This document shows, one piece after another, positions 1-8,390 of a stretch of 24,661 bases of DNA. Origin of the DNA: Guillardia theta CCMP2712 (lineage: Eukaryota > Cryptophyceae > Pyrenomonadales > Geminigeraceae); assembly GCF_000315625.1 (NCBI RefSeq), contig NW_005434633.1, forward strand, positions 129,343 through 154,003, written 5' to 3'. Position numbers and translations under genes: made by a program. The notes under the pieces are model-generated. The model saw only the letters and a program-made list of their open reading frames with translations, searched no databases and was not told where the DNA came from. Position 1 is the first letter of the stretch. Each line of letters starts with the position of its first letter.

Positions 1-50
1 CTTCTTGTTCTTCTTTCTTCTTTGTTCTTCTGGGTTTTTCTTTCCCTTAG

Positions 51-236
51 GAATTCCAGCTTGAAGTTTTTTTCCGCATCATCCTGTCATCCGGGGGTGA
101 TCGCGAACCCCGACCCTCCCTCCCACTAGCGCGCGAGAGGAGAAGAAGGCAGGCGGCAAGTTCAGCCGATAGAGAAAGTGATCGCAGGAGGAGCAGGAGC
201 AGGAGCAGGAGCAGGAGCGGGAGAGTGAAGGGATAG
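51..236 (+). CDS. possible 3'-terminal exon of an off-window gene
   Basis: A long pyrimidine tract at 1-48 ends in TTAG, a good 3' splice site. From 51 a frame stays open to a TAG at 234-236. It would encode EFQLEVFFRIILSSGGD, then an Arg/Ser-rich tail made by an AGGAGC repeat. No ATG is present, so it could only be a last exon of a gene lying to the left. The tail is low complexity and I recognise no domain, so this may equally be non-coding sequence after an intron-like tract. Low confidence. Confidence 0.22.
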   Translation, partial: EFQLEVFFRIILSSGGDREPRPSLPLARERRRRQAASSADRESDRRRSRSRSRSRSGRVKG

Positions 237-365
237 CAAACTAATCCCTAAGTTAAAGATGTGAATGGAAGGACTCTTGGCTTTCAGGAAGACGTGCTAG
301 TTGTTCCATTTAAACTTTGATCGATGATGCAGACACGTATCGATGAGAGAGCAGCTACAGAAGAA

Positions 366-378
366 GAGGACGAGGACT

Positions 379-437
<59 letters not shown>

Positions 438-518
438 AAGGACGAGGACGAGGACAAGGACAAGGACAAGGACAAGGACAAGGACAAGGACAAGGACAAG
501 GACAAGGACGAGGACTAG
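366..518. repeat. hexanucleotide array (GAGGAC / AAGGAC)n
   Basis: About 25 tandem copies of a 6-bp unit, GAGGAC in the left part changing to AAGGAC towards the right. It begins about 55 nt beyond the stop codon of the minus-strand GGCT-like gene, so it lies in that gene's 3' flank or 3' UTR. The Val-Leu and Arg-Thr reading frames across it are products of the repeat and are not genes. The 1-574 stretch otherwise holds only the possible terminal exon at 51-236. Confidence 0.9.
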
Positions 519-574
519 GGGAATCAGCAGGAGAGGTGTGAGGAGAGGAAGGAACCAAAGGAACGACAACTAGG

Positions 575-1527
575 CTACTGCCATCTCGCAGGAATCATCT
601 TGTAGTTGCTGGGGTCCTGCTGGACGAGGCCCAGGAGGGCCAACGGATCATGCACATACATCCAGGCAAACTTCTCCTCCTCCTCCTCCTCCTCCTTCCT
701 CTTCGCCACCCTCACCCTCTGCCGTTTCATTCCCCACCTCGCGTAGATTTCGTCGACGAACCCCAGCCCCTGGGGAGGCATCACCATTACTTGACCCTCC
801 ACCGGCTCCCCGGCTCCCCCCTGCTGGGGAGCAGGAGCCGCCAGCAGGTGCCCACCAGGACCGGAGACGAGGAGGAAGTTCGCGTCGGTAGTCGCTGGCC
901 CGCACATGCTGCATGCTCCGAGCCCCGTAGCGGGGTTGGCGTACATGAAGACACGATGCCTTCCAAGCATCTCCCGAAGGTTCCACACCCCTTCCTCCTT
1001 CAAGGTGCGCAGCAGGTCAGCCCTGGCGTCGACGGCAAGAGCGTCGTGGAGATCGGCAGTGGAGGAGACGCAGGAGTCTTGAGCAAGAGCTTCCTCGAGG
1101 ACTCGGATGGACCTCGGCATGACGAGAGGCTCGGGGAGGCGGGTGTTGAGCTCGATGAAGAGGGAAGGGAGCTGCAGCTTGTCGATACCCGGGTGGGTCC
1201 AGTCGGAGACGTTCTGAACCCGTCCTGCCTCCTCCTCCCACCTGTTGATGGGGATGTGAAGGCCCGGGGCCCTCCAGTGCTCCCGGAGGTGGCGGTAGAT
1301 AGCAACGAGGTACTGCTCGCTAGGGGGGCCCTTCCAGGAAGGCTTGTCGGCCACGTACGCGAAGACGTCAAGCTCGTGCTCGGGGATGCCGTCTGCTGGG
1401 AAGAGTGAGGAGTGTCGAGAGAAGGGGGAGAGCGAGATGGCCTTAGCAATCGACAGGCAGGCAGGCAGACAGGCAGGCAGGCAACGGTGGGGACGAGGAG
1501 CAGGAGCAGGAGCAGGACGAGCAGGAC

Positions 1528-1561
<34 letters not shown>

Positions 1562-2404
1562 GAGGACGAGGAGGAGGAGGAGGAGGGCAGATTGTGTGTG
1601 GAGCATATCGATTTGAGTTACAGGTGACGAAGAGGGGAATGTTGTTGTCAAAGAGACTTGTACACAAGACGAGGAGACTCGATAATTCACCTGGCGAGTA
1701 GACCATCGCTCTCATTGACTCTTTGTGATAAGAAACCTCAAACTTGTCGAGAAGGGAAACTTGTTCGTCGCTCAGCTCCACTACCTGCGAGTACACTTCA
1801 CCCCGACATCGCTATGAGACTGAGTATGGGCTCGCTGGAAGAAGGAAGAGAAAGGAGCGGCAGGAGGCAGGAGGCAGGAGACAGGAGGCAGGAGGCAGGA
1901 GGCAGGAGGCAGGAGGCAGGAGGCAGGAGGCAGGAAGGATTGGGTAGAAGGGAGCGAGGAGGAGGTTGGAAGGAGGGTCTATGACACCCACCGAGCCTAT
2001 GGTAACGTCTCCTTCATTCTTCACCAGCGATGCTACTGCCCCTCTCCAGTTCCCCGAGTGTAGGCAGAAGATCCTTGTCCAGTTCGAGACGCTGTGGAAG
2101 AGGTCACCACGAGCAGGAAGTGATATCTGGACCCGTGCCTGGCAGGACGCGAAACTAGATCGCTGGACTTCACCCTTGCCCGGAGCTGAGCTATACCGTT
2201 GCTGCCATACGAGAAGATCTGAGTGGGGAAGGTCAGGTTTCTCCTGCTTGTCCCCTGTCGTTTCCTTTCCTCTAGCTTCTCATGTCCTCTCCCTTCTCAC
2301 TCCTCCCTCTGTCCTAATTTCAGATCCCATCCATCATCCGTCCATCTATATCCCTCCCTCCCTCCCTCCCTCTCTCCCCTCTCCCTCATCATTGTAACCT
2401 TCAT
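575..2404 (-). CDS. gamma-glutamylcyclotransferase (AIG2)-like protein with C-terminal extension, 5 exons
   Basis: Proposed exons on the minus strand: 2404-2399 (Met-Lys only), 2218-2133, 2091-1992, 1784-1691, 1395-575, giving 368 codons in consistent phase. Exon 2 carries the GGCT fold signature IFSYGSN. Exon 3 gives RIFCLHSGNWRGAVASLV. Exon 4 gives VVELSDEQVSLLDKFE, whose last Glu matches the catalytic Glu position of the family. Exon 5 opens with ELDVFAYVADKPSWKGPPSEQYL. Family members release 5-oxoproline from gamma-glutamyl compounds; substrate here is unknown. About 240 residues after the fold match nothing I know and include a Glu run before KFAWMYVHDP. The first exon is the weakest part: the intron 2398-2219 is inferred from a good acceptor before IFSYGSN and a GTTACA donor after ATGAAG. 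Introns 3 and 4 are swollen by tandem repeats. Confidence 0.72.
1454..1586. repeat. intronic simple repeats (GGCA, GGAGCA, GAGGAC, GGA units)
   Basis: The fourth intron of the GGCT-like gene (1396-1690) is filled with successive short tandem arrays: GGCA units near 1454-1483, AGGAGC units near 1497-1520, GAGGAC units near 1528-1558, then GGA units. The GAGGAC unit is the same as the array at 366-518 on the other side of the gene. Reading frames across the arrays are repeat artefacts. Confidence 0.85.
1861..1935. repeat. 7-bp intronic minisatellite (GGCAGGA)n
   Basis: About ten tandem copies of a 7-bp unit, with one GAGACAG variant, inside the third intron (1785-1991) of the GGCT-like gene. 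Without the array the intron would be about 130 nt. Confidence 0.88.
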
Positions 2405-2570
2405 TGCAGTCGGTTCAAGTTTCCAGCTCGACCTGACCCGGTGAGACTCCCGGGCCGGCCGGGCCGGGCCCGGGGCCTTCGTCGCCGGGGCCGCCGCGAG
2501 TTACTAGCAAAGGGGTTTTCGGAAAAAAGCGTTCAGTAAGCATCATAGAGTCGGTAAATTCGACTCTTTT

Positions 2571-2600
2571 ACTCAAAGTTAAGTTAAAAATCAGTACGAG
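2571..2600 (+). promoter_or_regulatory. 30-nt box, copy A (ACTCAAAGTTAAGTT...)
   Basis: ACTCAAAGTTAAGTT followed by AAAAATCAGTACGAG. It is identical over 30 nt to the copy at 20440-20469, and closely matched by the minus-strand copy at 15638-15670 and a weaker one at 24417-24446. Similarity to the 15.6-kb copy continues into AATCAGGAGAGTCGA. It lies 305 nt upstream of the ATG at 2905, in that gene's orientation, with a GC-rich block between. That the box is a conserved repeat is seen directly; a promoter role is inferred. Confidence 0.75.
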
Positions 2601-2638
2601 GACAATCAGGAGAGTCGACTCAGGCTCAGCCGCCCGGC

Positions 2639-2666
2639 GCTCGGAGTGACCCGGTCACGGCCGAGC
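2639..2666. repeat. inverted repeat / hairpin in GC block A
   Basis: GCTCGG, A, GTGACC, C, GGTCAC, GG, CCGAGC: two nested inverted arms that would form a near-perfect 12-bp stem with a one-base loop and a small bulge. It lies 40 nt downstream of box copy A. It could be a DNA cruciform or protein-binding palindrome, or an RNA hairpin if transcribed. Confidence 0.75.
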
Positions 2667-2904
2667 GCACCGTATACCAGGCTACCGCCGCTGGGCGGGG
2701 CGGTCTGGGCCGGGCGGCCGCGCCGCCCCGGGTGACTGAGAGTCGGCTCTTGAACTGAGCTAGTGATCCCAGGCCTGGACGGGGTGGTACCAAAACGCGG
2801 TCATTACCAGGGGTCAGTGAAGGAGATGCACTAACTTTGGAAGAAGGGTAGTTTGGAAGGTCAGGAATGGGGGTAGGGTGGACTCAGTTCGCTACCTTAT
2901 CGCA

Positions 2905-4377
2905 ATGGGGTGTGCAGCCTCAGCAGTGGTTGTGACCAGCATGGCGGTCGGGACGACGCTCATGGTGGAGAAGGAGAAGAAGAAGGAAGCGAACCCTGAT
3001 GAAGTCTTCGAGGACCACAACAAGACAGGACAACATGAGCTCAAGTCGAGGAGAAAGTCGTCCTTCACTCTCAAAATGGTCTAAAGCTATTGATAACTTG
3101 TTGTGACCACTGATCTTCGATACTTCTGTGCGTCGCAGGCGCGGCTGAGGAAAATGAAAGACGCTCCAAAAGCATGGCGAAGATCTATCTCTCGACTGAG
3201 CGTTGAGAACGGAACATACTGGGACGAAGGAGCCCACCAGGACACAACAGTGGAAGATGTGGACGAGAAGGAGGTGGAGAAGCAGATCAGACGCAAGAAA
3301 CGAGAGGAAGAAAAGGAGGCGAAGAAACGCAGGAAAGCGAGAAGAAGAACAAAGAGCATCACTCCCCAGCCGAGATTCCAGAAAGGAGACGATGCAAGAA
3401 AACAAATGTGAATGGCACAAACTCGATTTGACAACCCTTTAGGTCGTAGTGAACATCAACAGCGAGGATCCGTCGCAAGCGATGTACGGAAGGTGAGAAA
3501 TCTGTGCGTTGTCATGATGAGAAGCAGCTGAGGAGAAACTCAGAGTCGAAAGTCATGAACTCGTGCTGGGCGCTGTCGGGAAGGAGATTCAGTATCAAGT
3601 TACTCTAGAAAGTGGGGCGAGGTAGCGATCGAAGCATTGAGGCTTGTTAAGGAGCTGAGAGATGGTGTGTGAAGGCTGGTGTTCCCCGAGAAGATCTTGA
3701 GAAGAAGACAGTCGGAAGTGAGCTTGCCGACCGAGCAGGAGCAGGAGCAGTCCCAGCCCCCGACTCCATCGGCGGCTAAGAAAAGATGGTTGAACGTGAG
3801 GCTTGTTGCAGTGCAAGGATGCTTCCTGTGATGACTGAGAAAACTTGCGCAGAGGGCAAGATCGAGTTTAGGAAACGTCTTGGCGGATCTCTCCTCGGAG
3901 ATCACAAACTTGGCGAGCAGGCTGACTTCGGCAGGTTCAGTTTCGATTCCACGTGGCCGGATGTCGTTTGATCCGATGTGAACAGGGAGCAAGGCTGCAG
4001 AATCAAAGCCAGAGGAAGTAAAGAAAGACGACAGCATGAAGAAAGAGGAGGAGGAGGAGGAGGAGGAGGAGGAGGAGGAGGAGGAGGAGGAGGAGATCGC
4101 AAAGGCAAAACCAGCGACTGTCGAAAAGAAGATTCCTTCACAGAGTGCTAGACACGAGCGGACGATAACGTCAGACGACCTAAACGTCTCCCCTGAGAAC
4201 AGCGAGGATGAAGTGAGTCGTGTTGCTTGCCATCTGCTGCTCAGCTGACACCTGCAGGAGATCGAGCTAGTCTACCATCACATCCAACCTACCGAGCAGA
4301 AGATCACCATCGACTACAAGACGGCGAGCGGCGCTTTGAGGAACAACAAGGTTGACTTCACTGCGTTCGAGAGGTGA
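2905..4377 (+). CDS. charged protein of unknown function, candidate N-myristoylated, 8 exons
   Basis: Exons by splice signal and phase: 2905-3078, 3139-3407, 3463-3492, 3544-3621, 3675-3795, 3855-3934, 3990-4212, 4258-4377 (364 codons). The N-terminus MGCAAS fits an N-myristoylation signal with a palmitoylatable Cys3. A hydrophobic stretch follows, then a strongly basic/acidic segment (KKREEEKEAKKRRKARRR). The middle includes ELVLGAVGKEIQYQV and LVFPEKILRRRQSE. A run of 17 Glu encoded by GAG repeats follows, and the end reads EIELVYHHIQPTEQKITIDY. I recognise no family. The stop at 4375-4377 overlaps a good donor (AG then GTGAGG). Splicing from 4374 to 4497 would continue into SLSWEKLEALEVVKVACQ, so the 3' end is ambiguous. 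Exons 3-6 are less certain than the others. Confidence 0.58.
4045..4095 (+). repeat. (GAG)17 trinucleotide run, coding for poly-Glu
   Basis: An uninterrupted GAG run inside exon 7 of the plus-strand charged protein, read as 17 consecutive Glu. It is likely to vary in length between individuals. Confidence 0.9.
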
Positions 4378-4672
4378 GGAGGGGGAATGGGGGAGGAAGC
4401 GAAGGCTGTGATACACGACAGCAGGGCTGGTTCCAAGTAGCCGGGGCAGGATCCGAGTTGGTTTCATAGGGCTGTATTGATTGCTGTAAATGTAGAGGTC
4501 GCTGAGCTGGGAAAAACTTGAAGCTCTTGAGGTTGTAAAGGTCGCATGTCAAAGACGAAGTCCTCCTGCTGGTCTCCTCTCCATCCCTGTCCTTGTCTTC
4601 ACCACCGCTCCGCCCTCTCCTCCTGCCCCTTGCCTTCACTTTTTCTCACCTCACCCCTCCTCTCCTCTCGTC

Positions 4673-4716
<44 letters not shown>
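4378..4716. other. convergent intergenic gap
   Basis: This gap lies between the stop of the plus-strand charged protein (4377) and the stop of the minus-strand GTPase (4717). It may hold one more exon of the plus-strand gene (from 4498, see that entry). From 4556 onward it is strongly pyrimidine-rich on the plus strand and ends in a CTG run. No clear terminator or poly(A) signal is visible to me. Confidence 0.5.
4676..4714. repeat. (CTG)13 trinucleotide run abutting a stop codon
   Basis: Thirteen perfect CTG units, CAG on the transcribed minus strand. The run starts three nucleotides past the GTPase stop codon (TGA at 4719-4717), so it would be the first part of the GTPase 3' UTR. Confidence 0.9.
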
Positions 4717-4717
<1 letters not shown>

Positions 4718-7626
4718 CAGTCCATCCTGACAGACACGTCACTCAGCCACAGCGAGACGGACGAGTAGTCGACGTCGCCTTCATAGCGATGCACCTCCTT
4801 ATCGTTCACCCCGATCACTATCATCGCCGGGAACGTCTCGATGGTGTACAGCTCGCAGAGCAAGTCGTTACTCTTGGGGACGACAGCAAACTGGAAGACC
4901 TCCTGGAACAGGAGCGACATGTAGCTCCAGATCTGCGGCGTCGTCTCCAACTCAACGAAGAGGATGGCGAGGGGGAGCGAGCGGTCGGCGACCTCTGCCA
5001 TGTCCTGCGAGCGAATGACGGGGAGGTCCTTGGAGGGAGCTGAGAAGTCCACGACCTCGTCCTCGTGCAAGGCGACGACTAGAAACTTGCAGAGCTCTAG
5101 GAGGGAGATCTTGCCTTGGAACACCTTAACGGCATCCTGGTTCGGAAACTTGTGGAGGATGAGGCGAGGGAGGAGGACGGGATCTATCCCATACTCCTTC
5201 ATCATCTCCTCCTCGTCCACATGGACGCAGCCGAAGACGATCCTGTGACGAAAGATTCTGGCAGCGTAGGAGAAGAGCTTCGGGAGGCTCATTTTCGCTG
5301 TGAAGAGCATGACGTGCGGCCTGTCCGTCCTGTGGGCTCGGAACTCCAGCAGGCGCTGATGGTTCAGCCACATCCAAAGATCGTCGTCCTCTCGCACTCC
5401 TCCTCCTATGGACATCTGACTCATTCCGAAGGATCCGGAGGAGCGGAACGAAAGTCTCGACCGTTCGTGAGCATGGAGGTTGGTATCGGACATGCTCCTC
5501 TCGAGTCCCTTCCTCCACTCCTCGCTCCTCTCCTTCCCTCGGAGCACATCGACGGCCCTGTGCCTGAAAGATACGTTGGTCCTCGACCCGTTGCTGCTGC
5601 CCGATGGTGCCGAGAGGAAAGGAGGCGCAGGGACCTCGAGCTCTTCCTTGCCTTCCTTCTCTCCCTCCGACACTTTCGTCTCCTCCCCCTCCTCCTTCCT
5701 CCTCGTGGGCGACTTGGTCAAGCTCGTTACAGCCTCCGTCACAGCATAGCCGAGCATCGCCATCAGAGCAAGGGCGAGCACAACGGCGTGCAGAGGGTTC
5801 TCTGCAGGGTGTGTAGAGAGGAAGGAGACGAGGACCAGAGCGGGAGGGAGAAGCTTTGCAAGCACGACGAGAGGAGAGAATCTGATCAGGAGCAAGACAG
5901 CAAACAGCGGGAAGATCAGCACCGGGTTCCACAGGAGCACTCCCTCCACCCACTTGCCGATGCTCGTACACTCAGGGGAAATCCATGAGACCCAGGCCTC
6001 CACGAACCGCCGGAGGAGGCTGGCCAGCATCCGCAGCATCCCATGGCAGTGCGAGGAGGAGAGGAGGTGGCTCAGCTGTGTGATCTCGTGGCAGATCATA
6101 TCAAGAGGGAGCATATTGAGGATCCCAGAAGTTATGGCGACCTCCCTCGGGCTGCTGAGGATGGCGAGGAGGCCGCGGGAGAGGAGGGGGCAGGAGAGGT
6201 AGACCTCGAACACGATGCGGATGAGCACGTCGACTTGCATCACGTACAGCAGCAGGTAGTAGTCCCGAAACACCAGGAAGATGCTGTCAGGCTTGCAACG
6301 GTTCCAACCTGCCTCTATCCTCGCCTTGGTCGCGTCAAAGATCCACTTGAGGTTCTCCTCCAGCCTTGCCTTCTCCCGCACGTTTTCGGGCAGACCGGCA
6401 TCACCCAGCACGTGCTGGTCGAACGTAGGCAGCAGCTCCTCGATCACGTTGCTGCAGGCCTGCACTAGAGTCTTCATGGAGGGAGGGAGGTCAGAGCAGT
6501 CGCGCAGGGGCATCTCCACGTCCTCCAACTCCCTCACAGCCCGAGCAGTGATGTTGTGCCTGGCAGATTCAGCCCTCAAGGAGATGAGAGCGCGAGCAGC
6601 TGCATGCACGTCGTTCAAGCTAGGAACGAGATTCTCCACCAGGTTGGCAAGCTCTCCCCCTGTCACCAGACGGCTCAGCATCCCCCTCTTGGGCATGACT
6701 TGGTTGATGAAACCCCGTATCCTCTCGATGAGGGACGTGTAGTCTCCGTCCAGCTCTTCGTACGCCAGCTCTGCCAGCTCCGTCTCCGCCTTGTACGGTC
6801 TGGTCTTGGGGTAGGGAAGGCAAAAGATTCTGTTCTCCATCATCCTCTCCTGAACATAGTCGATCACCCGGTCGTGCATAACCAGCTCCTCGTTCGCTTC
6901 GTCTCCCAGCTTCCTCAAGAACCTTGACGGGTAGTCCTCGCAGCGATCTCTGCTGCTGTAACTCTGCACCAGCCACACGATGCTGCTGGCTAGAAACTGC
7001 TCGTCACTGATGTTCCTGAACACCTCATCGAACATCACTACGTCGCCCAAGAATTCCACGTCCAGCTTGTTCACTTTGCGCATCGTGTTGTAGAAGAAGA
7101 CTGACGACAGCATGGCAGTCAAGGCAACCATCTTCGTATCGTAGACCTTCGTCCCTCCTGGCGCTCCCAAACCTTCCGAGTCGACCAAGATCGTCATCGT
7201 ACCCTTCGGCACGCATGTCTTGTTGTTTGACTCGCAAGCGCCCTGCTCTTCCTCCTCCTTTTTCTCCTCCTCCTCCTCGGGCAGCTGGTGGATCCACAGG
7301 CCTTTAGTGAACCCCTCGTCTCCACTGCTGACCTCGAACACCCTCGACCTTCCTACCAGCGAGTTCATGAAGAAACTCTTGCCCGTCCGCGCTTGCCCGA
7401 CGATCCCTATGGTCTTGAGCGTTTGATTGATGACACTCGGGGAGCGCAGGAAGGCGATGCCTTCAGGATCGACTTCCAACTTCCCCGAACGATCTCGAAC
7501 GAGCGATCGAGACCTGATAGGCGTCGATTCATTCACATCTTGGTGACCGTGTACTCCTGCCCCGTACGAGGAAAGGACAAAGGACAGAAGGAGCGTTCCA
7601 GTAAGCAGAGTCATCGCTCCAGCCAC
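4717..7626 (-). CDS. GBP-type large GTPase with signal peptide, membrane segments and thioredoxin-like C-terminus
   Basis: One uninterrupted 969-codon frame. Residues 1-27 look like a signal peptide (MAGAMTLLTGTLLLSFVLSS). A guanylate-binding-protein GTPase domain follows: P-loop GQARTGKS (77-84), switch I FTKGLWI (106-112), G3 DSEGLG (149-154). The position where GBPs carry the RD guanine-specificity motif reads VWLVQSY (217-223), so the usual Arg-Asp is absent. An acidic Glu/Lys insert (117-127) separates switch I from G3. After a helical middle come strongly hydrophobic segments (about 450-500 and 570-640), then a Ser/Glu-rich linker. From about 790 there are two thioredoxin-like segments (HVMLFTAKMSLPKLF... 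and LAILFVELETTPQIW...) with no CxxC pair. GBPs bind and hydrolyse GTP at membranes. With a signal peptide, the GTPase domain may face the secretory lumen. The upstream region 7627-8030 is T/C-rich. Confidence 0.83.
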
Positions 7627-8390
7627 AGGTTTGTTGTAGACTTTGTAGTTTCTCTCTGGTGTTCAGGATTTGCCTTCTTGGGGTTATCTCATATTCCACC
7701 CTTTACCTACCCTCCTTCTAGCCAGTTTCAATTAGCAACATTCGTTCCGTTTCTTCCCTCGCCCATTCACCATACTCTCAACCTCAAAGACACTTCAATC
7801 TTCTCTTCTCATAGTTGCCATCACTTTCACACCTTCATCTCTCACCGATCATGATCTCCTCTCCTCTCCTCCTCTTCTCTCCTCCATATCTTACACCCTG
7901 CATTTCGCCCTCCCTTCTTCCCCACCTCTTGTGGGGGACCAAAAAAACAGACTCGATTTTAAAGATCTTTTTTTCTCTTTTACAGACAAAAGCGTTTAAT
8001 TCTTTTTTTTTAAACCCGCCCATCATCCGAGATGTCCGAGTGCAGCCGGGCCGCCGGGGGGGGGGAGGGGCCGCCGGAGCCGCCGCCGCAAGCCGGGCCC
8101 GGTCCCACGGTGACCGCTGCACCGTTACAGGGTCTGATCGAGTCACTGGGGTCTGACTGCTCCGGATCCGTAGTAAGAGCACCATGTGACTCTGATGATA
8201 GTATCAGCGATCAACGTGTTTATTTACCATCATTCCACGTAAATTTTCTCATCTAGTTAAGGTTACAGTCAATCAATTTAAAAGTGACGCTACTCAGTCA
8301 GCACAGGCGGCTCGGGGGGCTGCAAGAAGAGGATCAGATCGTAACAGCCTTGACAAGATCCTTGGGGTTCGACATTTCTGCGCCATCCAG
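7627..8390. other. intergenic region upstream of the GTPase, with GC block E
   Basis: 5' flank of the minus-strand GTPase and 3' flank of the minus-strand Dsn1-like gene. 7640-8010 is pyrimidine-rich on the plus strand with T/A runs near 7940-8015. A GC-rich block spans about 8036-8110 and includes a G8 run at 8056-8064; GTGACC and GAGTCACTGG motifs like those in the other GC blocks follow it. No convincing 30-nt box is present. 8294-8319 may be an alternative last exon of the Dsn1-like gene. Confidence 0.6.

Larger units (their letters stand above)
2405..2904. other. divergent intergenic region with GC-rich blocks
   Basis: This gap separates two divergent gene starts (2404 minus, 2905 plus), so it should hold both promoters. 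It contains a first GC block at about 2448-2500 (GGGCCGGCC-type runs), an AT-richer stretch, the 30-nt box at 2571-2600, a second GC block at about 2630-2740 with a strong hairpin, and an unremarkable 2760-2904. No coding exon is evident. Confidence 0.7.

Noticed and set aside
297-569. Val-Leu, Arg-Thr and Pro-Cys repeat proteins
   Set aside because: Translations of the GAGGAC hexamer array in several frames; no unique sequence around them supports a gene.
650-1408. 252-codon plus-strand open frame
   Set aside because: Antisense to the last exon of the GGCT-like gene; composition is shadow-like and no domain is recognisable.
5116-5988. Long open frames on both strands overlapping the GTPase gene
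   Set aside because: They are alternative frames of a GC-rich gene. Only the 969-codon frame has family motifs and membrane segments.
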